From positions 3,260,501 through 3,324,500 of the forward strand of contig NZ_CP102772.1 of the NCBI RefSeq assembly GCF_026020075.1: a stretch of DNA of 64,000 nucleotides. The letters are read 5' to 3'. A model generated the notes under the pieces. It was not told the origin of the DNA. It saw nothing but the letters and a program-made list of their open reading frames with translations, and did not search any database. Every line of letters begins with the position of its first letter. Positions within the stretch are counted from its first letter, which is position 1. Origin of the DNA: Bosea sp. NBC_00550 (GTDB taxonomy: Bacteria; Pseudomonadota; Alphaproteobacteria; Rhizobiales; Beijerinckiaceae). The translations under genes were made by a program, and so were the position numbers. This document shows positions 25,148 to 32,843 of the stretch, piece after piece.

Positions 25148-26077
25148 CTAACTCGCCCCCTCCCAAGCCCGCACCGCGCTATCCGTCGTGAGGAAATCGA
25201 TCAGGGCCCGTGTAGCGGCCGACAGGCGGCGATGCGGCGCGAAGAGGATCGAAAACGGCCGGGTGCGCCCGCTTGCATACTCCAGAATCTCGACGAGCCG
25301 CCCTTGGGCAATGCGATCACGCACGATGAAATCGTAGGACTGGCAGATGCCCAGGCCGGCTTCGGCCAGCGATACGACGCCCAGCACATCGTCATAGACA
25401 TGGACACGGCCCGACGGCGTCCAATCGATGTCGCGTTCGCCTGCGCGAAACAGCCAGGGCGCACAACGACCGGTGCTCGGCATGACGAAGGGCAGGCATC
25501 GATGGTCGGCCAGATCCTCGATCGTCTTCGGCGTTCCGGCCCGGTCCAGATAGTCAGACGACGCCACCAGACGCAGCGGCGCATCTTCCAGCTTCCGTCC
25601 GACGAGCCCGCTATCCTGCAGCGGCCCTAGGCGGATCGCCAGATCATAGCCTTCGGCCACGAGATCGACGTTGCGGTTGGCGATGCTCAACTCGATCTGG
25701 ACCTCCGGATAGGCTCTCGCGAACCCCTCGAGCGCCGCGGGAAGCCGGTAATGGCCATAGGTCGTCGGCACGCTCAGGCGAATGCGCCCCTTCAGATGCG
25801 CCCCTTCCTGCCCCTGAATGGCTCGCTCGGCGTCGTCGATCAGGAAGAACGCATTGCGCGCCTGGTCGAGATAGGCGCGGCCGGCATCCGTCAGGTTCAG
25901 GCGCCGGGTCGTCCGACGCATCAGCTGGGCGCCGAGCCGCGTTTCCAGGCGCGTGATCGCCCGGCTGAGAACCGACGGCGTCGTCGACAACGCGACCGCC
26001 GCATCGGTCATCGATCCCTTCTCCGCCACCGTCACGAAAACCTCAACGTCCCCTAGATGGTCGAACCGCCTGCCCAT
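25148..26077 (-). CDS. LysR-family transcriptional regulator
   Basis: 309 residues starting MGRRFDHLGDVEVFVTVAEKGSMTDAAVALSTTPSVLSRAITRLETRLGAQL, the LysR DNA-binding domain. A standard effector domain follows (GRIRLSVPTTYGHYRLPAALEGFARAYPEVQIELSIANRNVDLVAEGYDLAIRLG). It diverges from the DJ-1/ABM genes at 26.3 kb, across a 234-bp gap, so they are its most likely targets. Not tied to the GntR cluster, which ends convergently. Confidence 0.92.
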   Translation of the reverse strand: MGRRFDHLGDVEVFVTVAEKGSMTDAAVALSTTPSVLSRAITRLETRLGAQLMRRTTRRLNLTDAGRAYLDQARNAFFLIDDAERAIQGQEGAHLKGRIRLSVPTTYGHYRLPAALEGFARAYPEVQIELSIANRNVDLVAEGYDLAIRLGPLQDSGLVGRKLEDAPLRLVASSDYLDRAGTPKTIEDLADHRCLPFVMPSTGRCAPWLFRAGERDIDWTPSGRVHVYDDVLGVVSLAEAGLGICQSYDFIVRDRIAQGRLVEILEYASGRTRPFSILFAPHRRLSAATRALIDFLTTDSAVRAWEGAS

Positions 26078-26311
26078 TCTTGCCTCTCGCGACTAAATCG
26101 ATTTCGACACCGGCATTTTTCGCCATTGCTGGCGCCGCTCAGCTTCGCGCGGATTTGGGCAGCCGCGCGTGCGCCGACAGAGGCGTTACCATTTGGCTCC
26201 ATAGCGAACAAATCAATTCCATCGCTGATTATTTATCGCTGCAATCGGCCTGAATAGATTGGCGTCATCGGACCCCGAAATGTCCACGATGATTATGTTC
26301 AGGAGCAAATC

Positions 26312-27009
26312 ATGGCCAACATCGATGGACAGCGCAGACCCGTCATGTTCGTTCTGACCAGCCACGGCGCGAAAGGCGAAACCGGGGAGCCCACCGGCTT
26401 CTATCTCGGCGAGGTGACGCATCCGCTGGCGGTGCTGGAAGCCGCCGGCATTCCGGTCGAGTTCGCCTCGATCAGGGTGGCGAGCCGCCGGTCGACGGGC
26501 TCGATCTCGACGACGCCGTCAACGCGCGTTTCTGGAACGACGACGCTTTCCGCAGTGCCATCCGAACGACGCAGCGTCTGGCGGACGTGAAGCCCGAGCG
26601 CTACGCGGCCATATTCTTCGCGGGCGGCCATGGCGCCATGTGGGACTTTCCGAAGAGCCCGGCGGTGAACAGCGTCACGCGCAGCATCTATGAGGCGGGT
26701 GGTGTCGTCGCCGCCGTTTGTCACGGCCCGGCAGCACTGGTCAACGTCACGCTGAGCAACGGCACCCATCTCGTGGCCGGCAAGAATGTCGCCGCCTTCA
26801 CCGATGACGAGGAGCGCGCTGTCGAGCTCGACAAGGAGGTTCCCTTCCTCCTCGCAACCACGCTCGTTGCACGCGGCGCTCACCATCATCCCGCGCCCGA
26901 CTGGACCGCCAAGGTGGTGGTGGATGGCCGCTTGATCACCGGCCAGAACCCGCAATCCGCAGCCGGAGTCGGCGAAGCCCTGCGCGATCTGCTGAACGCC
27001 CGTTCCTGA
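26312..27009 (+). pseudogene. DJ-1/PfpI-family protein gene with a frameshift
   Basis: Opening text MANIDGQRRPVMFVLTSHGAKGETGEPTGFYLGEVTHPLAVLEAAGIPVEFASI is a DJ-1/PfpI (Hsp31/glyoxalase III-like) N-terminus. It then leaves the frame near 26473; the next frame continues GGEPPVDGLDLDDAVNARFWNDD and on to FFAGGHGAMWDFPKSPAVN and the nucleophile elbow AVCHGPAAL. One missing C (ATCAGGG for ATCCAGGG) explains it. The downstream part could be translated alone from an internal start. Family members protect against methylglyoxal or act as chaperones; here the cysteine nucleophile is present. Confidence 0.85.
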
Positions 27010-27074
27010 AAATCCCAACTCGAACTGACGGCGTTCCCTGCCTGGCGGCGGGTCGCGCTCACTTGGAGACTATC

Positions 27075-27914
27075 ATGAAGCTCATTCGCACTCTCGCTGT
27101 CGCCCTGGCGTTGGGAACGACCGCCATCAACGCGCAGGCCGGCAATGTCCTGGTCGTTCTTTCGGATACCGGACGCCTCGACCTGAAGGACGGGAAGGTC
27201 TTTGAAACCGGCTTCTATCTCAACGAGCTGATGCAGCCGGTCAAAGCCCTGCTCGACGCCGGCCACGACATCACCTTCGCGACACCGAAGGGCAACGCGC
27301 CCACCCTCGACAAGTCCTCCGTCGACAAGATGCATTTCGCCGGCAACGAGACGGAGATGCAGGCGAGCAGCGCGCTGCTCGAAAAGCTCAACCTGACGTC
27401 GCCGACCAAGTCGCCCGTCATCAGCCTCACTCGCGTGGAACAGATCGGCTACGACCGTTTCGACGCGGTCTTTGTCCCCGGCGGCCATGCCCCGATGCAG
27501 GACCTCCTGGTGAGCCCGGAACTCGGCAAGCTTCTCACCGACTTCCATGCCAAGGGCAAAACCACGGCGCTCGTTTGTCACGGACCTATCGCGCTGCTTT
27601 CGGCCCTGCCTGATGCCAAGGGGTTCACCAGCCAGCTTGAGGCCAATGGCGCCACGAAGAAGCAGGACTGGATCTACGCCGGATACAAATTCACGGTGAT
27701 CAGCAACAACGAAGAAGAAATGGCGAAGGGCCTGCTCAACGGCGGAGAGATGAAGTTCTATCCGCAAAGCGCCCTGGAGGCCGCCGGCGCCAGCTTCGTC
27801 AGCAACAAGACCCCATTCACGTCGAATGTGGTCGTCGACCGCGAGCTGATCACCGGCCAGAATCCGGCTTCCGCCCCGGCTGTCGCCGCCGAGCTGCTGA
27901 AGCGCCTGAAATAA
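27075..27914 (+). CDS. Exported DJ-1/PfpI-family protein
   Basis: 279 residues starting MKLIRTLAVALALGTTAINAQAG, a Sec signal peptide, so the protein is probably periplasmic, which is unusual for the family. The body has TGFYLNELMQPVKALLDAGHDITFATPKG, the glutamate-side FVPGGHAPMQDLL and nucleophile elbow LVCHGPIALL (about residue 173). It is a paralogue of the frameshifted gene just upstream; both end VVVD-RELITGQNP-like. The ATG with GGAG six bases upstream is chosen over an earlier TTG. Confidence 0.88.
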   Translation: MKLIRTLAVALALGTTAINAQAGNVLVVLSDTGRLDLKDGKVFETGFYLNELMQPVKALLDAGHDITFATPKGNAPTLDKSSVDKMHFAGNETEMQASSALLEKLNLTSPTKSPVISLTRVEQIGYDRFDAVFVPGGHAPMQDLLVSPELGKLLTDFHAKGKTTALVCHGPIALLSALPDAKGFTSQLEANGATKKQDWIYAGYKFTVISNNEEEMAKGLLNGGEMKFYPQSALEAAGASFVSNKTPFTSNVVVDRELITGQNPASAPAVAAELLKRLK

Positions 27915-28039
27915 CCCTCGTCATTCCTGATAGCCCAGTCTCCCACCTGCGGGGACTGGGAGCCTCCAGCGTGTGCCGTCGACAAGAAGCCGAACGGCGA
28001 CGCGCAGGCAAATGACTCCCTCAACTCAAAAGGCAAGAG

Positions 28040-28337
28040 ATGACCGCCAACATCAAAGTCGTGGCCCGCGTTGTCATAACGATGGGAAAAGAGAATGCGT
28101 TCGAGAAGCACGCCAGCTGCTCTTTCCGTCGCAACCCGAACCGAAGCAGGATGTGTATCCTACCATCTTTTCAGCAACCCCACCCAAAAGGGCGTCTACG
28201 TCTTCGTTGAAGAATGGGCATCGCGATCCCTATGGGAACAGCACATGTCCGGCGAGGCCATACGTGCATTCAATGCGCAGCTGCCGGCCGGAACCATTGC
28301 CCAGATCGAGATCCACCCGCTCGAACAGATCGCCTGA
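28040..28337 (+). pseudogene. Antibiotic-biosynthesis-monooxygenase (ABM) domain gene with a frameshift
   Basis: Begins MTANIKVVARVVITMGKENAFEKHA (a YgiN-like first strand and helix). After about 25 codons the frame changes: ALSVATRTEAGCVSYHLFSNPTQKGVYVFVEEWASRSLWEQHMSGEAIRAF is typical ABM text in another frame. One extra base or two missing bases lie between 28108 and 28130. ABM proteins are small dimeric quinol or polyketide oxygenases. It follows the two DJ-1 genes in the same orientation and probably formed one stress-response operon with them. Confidence 0.75.
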
Positions 28338-28379
28338 TCGCACGCATCGGCGCAAACGGACCTCAAGATGCTTCGCTTT

Positions 28380-28401
28380 GCCGCCGAGCACGCTCGGCGG
28401 C
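28380..28401. terminator. Hairpin between the ABM and manganese catalase genes
   Basis: Perfect 9-bp stem GCCGCCGAG / CTCGGCGGC with loop CACG between convergent genes. No T-run follows on either strand, so it may be a Rho-assisted or weak terminator. Confidence 0.5.
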
Positions 28402-28444
28402 ACCGTCGAGATTGGTGTCGGCACGATCAGCCATCGCTCGTTCC

Positions 28445-29371
28445 TTATCGAGAGGCTTTGTAGAGCTTGGTGGCAATCTCGAACATTTCCTCGGGGGCAT
28501 AGTCCGGCGTGAACGCGGAGGGAACGCCGGTCAACTGATGGATCTTGCCGCCCTCCGGCATGCCCTCGACGACTTCCAACTCGCCTGGGGGATCGCCCGG
28601 CAGGGCCATTTCTCCGTTGCCCCATATGCCCGCCATCTCCCGGTAATCGCTGGGGCTGAACGTGTAGAGGCGCCGGTGCGAGCCTTCCTGAAGGTACTTC
28701 TGACATTCGGGGATCTTGTCGAGATTGATGTTCGGCGTCGGCAGCATCTTCTCGATCTCGACGCCGGTGATCTGCTTCAGCGCAAGTGCATAGGCATGAG
28801 CGTGGACCGAGCCGCGGACCAGCAGATAGCCGCAAACCTCGCGTCCTGTCGGGTCGGTCAGCGTCTCGTAGACGCGCAGCTTATGGAGCCGAGCGCCGCA
28901 TTCGAGATGGAAGTTGTGCAGCAGATCGGTCACGACATTGCCCGTTGTCGTGATGAAATCGGTGTTCCAGGAGACGCCGTTGCTATTGACCGGCGTCGCG
29001 CCACCCGCATTCGACAGGAATGCCGCTGCAAGCCGCATATCCTGCATGCCTTCGTAAGGCGCCTTGGAGATGTCTCCGCCGTCGCCGAGGTCGCCATCCT
29101 TCTTGTCCGGCCCATTGGCAATCATGGCCACGCCATTGCTAACCAGCTCGACATGGCCGAGTTCTTCGGCCGTGATGCTGGCGACCAGACTGTAGAAGGG
29201 CCGCAGCTTCTCCTTGCTGCGGAAATTGAAGCTCTGGAACATGTAGTTCCCGAGGGTGGACATCTCGCCATACTTGCCGCCGAGCAACTCCTGGAGAGCG
29301 GCGGCGGCATTGGCATCTGCCTTTTTTGGAGGTGGCAGTTCGGCCTGAAGCCGATCGACGCGCATGAACAT
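28445..29371 (-). CDS. Manganese (non-haem) catalase
   Basis: 308 residues starting MFMRVDRLQAELPPPKKAD. Ferritin-like metal sites are visible: Glu36 in KYGEMSTLGNY, Glu and His in ASITAEELGHVELV (about 65-76), and a second pair in LLHNFHLECGARLHKLRVYE. The segment ETLTDPTGREVCGYLLVRGSVHAHAYALAL is characteristic of KatN-type manganese catalases. It breaks down hydrogen peroxide without haem. A ribosome-type GGGAG lies about 9 bases upstream. It sits beside DJ-1 and ABM genes, consistent with an oxidative or electrophile stress group. Confidence 0.9.
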   Translation of the reverse strand: MFMRVDRLQAELPPPKKADANAAAALQELLGGKYGEMSTLGNYMFQSFNFRSKEKLRPFYSLVASITAEELGHVELVSNGVAMIANGPDKKDGDLGDGGDISKAPYEGMQDMRLAAAFLSNAGGATPVNSNGVSWNTDFITTTGNVVTDLLHNFHLECGARLHKLRVYETLTDPTGREVCGYLLVRGSVHAHAYALALKQITGVEIEKMLPTPNINLDKIPECQKYLQEGSHRRLYTFSPSDYREMAGIWGNGEMALPGDPPGELEVVEGMPEGGKIHQLTGVPSAFTPDYAPEEMFEIATKLYKASR

Positions 29372-29619
29372 GAAATTGAACTCCCGTTTTACCTTTGCGA
29401 AAAACGGCCATGCGCAGCGCTATGTTCCGATCAACTGATAATTAAAATCAGTATGTCAAAAGACATACCGGGCGGTATTTCGCTGCAATTTCAACGAATG
29501 CTCTAAATTTTTCAAATAATACGTGAATTTATTTTGACATGCCGGGCAAACAGGCGCCTTTAGAGAGCGGGATTTAACGCCTTTATTTCCGCAGATAACG
29601 CGGTTGATCGGTTTTTCCC

Positions 29620-29922
29620 GTGAAACCCACAATTGAAACTTATACGGTCGCCATACCGTGGTACCAGCCAGAAGATTTCGCTTGCCTTTGGGCAATGGCT
29701 CTCGACGGCAATGACGAGCCGCCCGATTACGAGGCTTGGCGCCGGCAGGCACTTGCGGTCTGCAACGAATGGCTGGCGAGGGGCAGAGCGCTTCAGTTCG
29801 TGACGGTTCGACCGGCTGCCTTGATCGCATGGCTCGACGAGCGCGCTTTGGCGAACACCTCGGAAAACCGGCGCCGGTATGTCGAGAGCCTTGCCATGGG
29901 GAAGTCCACGGAGGCGACCTAG
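29620..29922 (+). CDS. Hypothetical protein (100 residues)
   Basis: GTG start: MKPTIETYTVAIPWYQPEDFACLWAMALDGNDEPPDYEAWRRQALAVCNEWLARGRALQFVTVRP and so on. Acidic, tryptophan-rich and protein-like throughout. I do not recognise a domain. It is divergent from manganese catalase across an AT-rich gap of about 250 bp and is followed 6 bp later by another small gene. No strong ribosome site is visible. Confidence 0.6.
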   Translation: MKPTIETYTVAIPWYQPEDFACLWAMALDGNDEPPDYEAWRRQALAVCNEWLARGRALQFVTVRPAALIAWLDERALANTSENRRRYVESLAMGKSTEAT

Positions 29923-29928
29923 AGCACA

Positions 29929-30204
29929 ATGCCGAGTAGCAGGAAACCACGTTCCATGTTCAAAATGTTCTACGAGATGTCGATGCTCGCAATTGAAGCC
30001 CAGCAAGCGATCTGGCTTCGCACCCTCAAGCTCGCGAGAGGTGGCGCGGCGGCTGACAGCGAAGCAAAACGAATGGTGGCCGAGAAAGTCGCCGCGGCCC
30101 AGCAGGCCGCTGGAAGGCTGGCAACCGGCACGGCACCGATCGGGATTGTTCGAGGATACCGGCAAAAGGTCCGCTCGAACGTAAAGCGGCTATCGAGATC
30201 ATAG
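29929..30204 (+). CDS. Small helical protein, phasin-like
   Basis: 91 residues (or 82 if it starts at the second ATG, MFKMFYEMSMLAIEAQQAIWLRTLKLARGG). The text EAQQAIWLRTLKLARGGAAADSEAKRMVAEKVAAAQQAA and the end VRGYRQKVRSNVKRLSR match short alphaproteobacterial proteins that look like truncated phasins. A role at polyester granules is possible but not shown by this sequence. Paired with the preceding small gene. Confidence 0.6.
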   Translation: MPSSRKPRSMFKMFYEMSMLAIEAQQAIWLRTLKLARGGAAADSEAKRMVAEKVAAAQQAAGRLATGTAPIGIVRGYRQKVRSNVKRLSRS

Positions 30205-30623
30205 CGAACCCGGTCGGGCTGTGGCGGCATTCGACGCGACGATGCTGCCGACCGCCCGTGATGGCGACGAACGCGAAGGCCCGCCACGCAGCTCCGCGCG
30301 GACATATGCCCGTAGGCCAGGAGTTGGTGCGTCGAGCCCGCGGGAGCGGCAAGACCTCGGCCGGGCTCAGCCAAGGAACGGCGCTGGACTGAGGCATCAG
30401 ATTCAGGTGTCGATCGACTGCGGATCGCACTCCAGTCCTTGATACCGCAAGCACGGCGAGGCCGGAGGCGACCGCAAGGCTAGTGACACCTTAATCGAAG
30501 GCGTGCGCACTCAAGGCAGGACAAGCGGCGATTGAACGTATAGTAACAAGTTTTGTCGCCTTATTGTGCAGTGAGCCGCTCAGGGGCCGGTGCAAGCTGC
30601 ATGCTCATCCGCGGGGAGAACTG
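30205..30623. other. Region upstream of the MarR regulator
   Basis: About 420 bp without a supported gene. A stretch at about 30531-30550 (TTGAACGTATAGTAACAAG) is a poor relative of the palindrome found at the nicotinate promoters; I do not count it as a site. Otherwise nothing recognisable. Confidence 0.35.
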
Positions 30624-31121
30624 ATGAGAGGAAGAGCGCGCGCGTCCACCCGACGCCCCGAGGAGCCCGGCGAGAAGCCTTCGCAACCGGCCGTCGGTCG
30701 GCCAAACGGCTATGTGCTCGACGAGCAGGTCGGCTTCCTGATGCGCCGGGCGCAGCAGCGCCATATCTCCATCTTCCAGCAGACCATCGGCGAGAATGGT
30801 CCGACGCCGACGCAATTCGCCGCATTGAGCAAGCTTGCTGCAGGGGGCGAAGACATCTCGCAGAACCAGCTCGGCCGCATGACGGCGATGGACCCTGCGA
30901 CCATCAAAGGCGTCATCGCCCGCCTGGCCGAACGTGGCCTCGTCGAACGCCTGCCCGATCCCAACGACCAGAGGCGCATCCTCATCCGGCTGAGCGAGCA
31001 GGGGCAGGCGACGATACCCGAGCTCTTCGAGAAGGCGAAGGCGATCACCGCCGCGACGCTGGAACCTCTGTCGCGAGAGGAGGCGAAGCAACTGCTTGCG
31101 CTCCTCGCCAAGCTCGGCTGA
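30624..31121 (+). CDS. MarR-family transcriptional regulator, possible nicotinate-pathway repressor
   Basis: 165 residues starting MRGRARASTRRPEEPGEK; the ATG has GGGGAGA four bases upstream. MarR winged helix: QVGFLMRRAQQRHISIFQQTIGENGPTPTQFAALSKLAAGGEDISQNQLGRMTAMDPATIKGVIARLAERGLVERLPDPNDQRR (the DNDQRR-type wing is diagnostic). In Pseudomonas the nic genes are repressed by a MarR protein, NicR, and this gene stands at the edge of a nicotinate gene block. MarR dimers bind 16-20 bp palindromes like those found at 36584, 44461 and 45837. The link is inferred. Confidence 0.88.
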   Translation: MRGRARASTRRPEEPGEKPSQPAVGRPNGYVLDEQVGFLMRRAQQRHISIFQQTIGENGPTPTQFAALSKLAAGGEDISQNQLGRMTAMDPATIKGVIARLAERGLVERLPDPNDQRRILIRLSEQGQATIPELFEKAKAITAATLEPLSREEAKQLLALLAKLG

Positions 31122-31210
31122 GCAGAACGCCATCCACCGCAATTGCGTGCCTGCTCGGGTGCCCTGAGGTCGAGGCCTTTAGTGCGTGCTGGAGTTTCGT
31201 GGAAAGGCTG

Positions 31211-31306
31211 GTCATCCCGGACGGAGCGAAGCGCAGATCCGGGATCCATGCCTGAACCTCGACTGGACGCGCTCCGGCATGGATCCCGGGTCAAGCCCGG
31301 GATGAC
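31211..31306. repeat. Intergenic palindromic repeat element, copy 3
   Basis: Same outer arms GTCATCCCGG / CCGGGATGAC and inner GGGATCCATGCC / GGCATGGATCCC as the element at 5100-5200, here between the MarR gene and livF, which converge. Its position fits a bidirectional terminator or a mobile REP-like unit. Confidence 0.75.
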
Positions 31307-31335
31307 GACGTGCTTCCGTGAAAAAACAGCACGCT

Positions 31336-32046
31336 CTAGAGCGACAGGTACTGGCTGCGGATGGCTTCGTCGGCCTTGAGCTCGTCCATCGTCCCGGTGA
31401 AGCGGATGATGCCCTTTTCGATGATCGCGGCGCGGTTGGCGACGTTACCGGCGAAATGCAGGTTCTGCTCCGAGATCAGGATGCTCAATCCCTCGTCCTT
31501 CAGCGCCAGGATGGTCTTGGCCATCTCCTCGACGATGACCGGCGCCAGCCCCTCCGAGGGTTCGTCGAGGAGGACGAGCTGCGGATTGCCCATCAGCGTG
31601 CGGGCGATGGTCAGCATCTGCTGCTCGCCGCCGGACATCGCGCCGCCCGGCCTGTCCCGCATGCGGCCGAGATTGGGAAAAAGCGCAAAGAGCCGCTCCG
31701 GCGTCCAGTGCGGCACGCCCTCTCGCGGTGGCCGCTGGCCGACGGAGAGGTTCTCCATCACGGTCAGTTCCGAGAAGATGCGCCGTTCCTCCGGCACATA
31801 GCCGATGCCGAGCCGGGCGATCTCGAAGGGCTCGCGCCCGTCGATGCGACGCCCGTCGAAGGAGACGCTGCCGCCGGCCGGGGGCACGAGGCCCATGACC
31901 GCCTTCATCGTCGTGGACTTGCCGGCGCCGTTCCGGCCCATCAGCGCCAGCACCTCGCCCCTCGCCATGCCGAAGGCGACGCCCTGCAGGATATGCGCGC
32001 GCCCGTAATAGGCGTCGAGTGCGGAGATTTCGAGCAGCGCGGTCAT
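31336..32046 (-). CDS. livF: Liv-type ABC importer ATPase (LivF), second system
   Basis: 236 residues starting MTALLEISALDAYYGRAHILQGVAF. Walker A GRNGAGKSTT, signature MSGGEQQMLTIARTL, Walker B LVLLDEPSEGLAP. The ATG overlaps the livG stop by one base (TGATG), so translation is coupled. Last gene of the second importer operon, next to the nicotinate genes; the importer may carry nicotinate or a related acid. Confidence 0.93.
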   Translation of the reverse strand: MTALLEISALDAYYGRAHILQGVAFGMARGEVLALMGRNGAGKSTTMKAVMGLVPPAGGSVSFDGRRIDGREPFEIARLGIGYVPEERRIFSELTVMENLSVGQRPPREGVPHWTPERLFALFPNLGRMRDRPGGAMSGGEQQMLTIARTLMGNPQLVLLDEPSEGLAPVIVEEMAKTILALKDEGLSILISEQNLHFAGNVANRAAIIEKGIIRFTGTMDELKADEAIRSQYLSL

Positions 32047-32843
32047 CAATGGCCTCCCGAAGTCGCGCCGGAGCCGAGGTAGACCGCCCGCACATTGGGA
32101 TCCTGCCTGACATCCTCGGCCGTGCCGTCGGCGATCAGCCGGCCACGGTCGAGAACGATCACGCGGTCGGAATGGGTGAAGACGACATCCATGTCGTGCT
32201 CGGTGAAGAGCACCGCGATATTTTCGGCAGCGGCGATCCGGGCGGTCAGCGCCATCAGCTCGATGCGCTCGCGCGGCGCCATGCCGGCGGTCGGCTCGTC
32301 CATCAGCAGAAGGCGGGGCCGGTTGGCGAGCGCGACGGCGAGCTCGACACGCTTGAGGTCGCCATAGGCCAGCACGCCACAGGCGCGATCCGCCTGCTCG
32401 AGCATGCCGACCTGCGCGAGCAGGGCCTCGGCCTCCGCGACATGCCGCGCCCGGGCCGGCGCGAAAGGGTTCCAGAGCCCGCGCTCATGGGAGATCAGCG
32501 CCATCTGAATGTTCTCGCGGACAGTCATCGAGGTGAAGGTCGCGGTGATCTGGAAGGTCCGACCCACGCCCATGCGCCAGACGATGCGCGGCTTCAGCCC
32601 CGTGATCGGCCGGCCGGCGAGGACAACCTCTCCCCTGTCGGGGCGCAGCTGGCCGTTGAGCATGTTGAAGCAGGTCGTCTTTCCGGCGCCGTTCGGGCCG
32701 ATCAGCGCCAGCATCTTGCCGGCTTCGACCGAGAAAGACACGCCCTGAACGGCATGGACGCCGCCGAAGGACTTCGCCAGATCGCGCACGACCAGAACGG
32801 CATCGTCCGCAAGATCGGACCGCAGGGATGCAACGGCGCTCAT
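32046..32843 (-). CDS. livG: Liv-type ABC importer ATPase (LivG), second system
   Basis: 265 residues. Walker A GPNGAGKTT, LAYGDLKRVELAVAL as the LivG-type signature, Walker B LLLMDEPTAGM, and FTEHDMDVVFTHSDRVIVLDRG as the H-loop region. It overlaps the fused permease gene by 4 bp and livF by one base, showing tight coupling. Roughly 40 residues shorter than the LivG at 2317-3231, without the long C-terminal tail. Confidence 0.93.
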   Translation of the reverse strand: MSAVASLRSDLADDAVLVVRDLAKSFGGVHAVQGVSFSVEAGKMLALIGPNGAGKTTCFNMLNGQLRPDRGEVVLAGRPITGLKPRIVWRMGVGRTFQITATFTSMTVRENIQMALISHERGLWNPFAPARARHVAEAEALLAQVGMLEQADRACGVLAYGDLKRVELAVALANRPRLLLMDEPTAGMAPRERIELMALTARIAAAENIAVLFTEHDMDVVFTHSDRVIVLDRGRLIADGTAEDVRQDPNVRAVYLGSGATSGGH

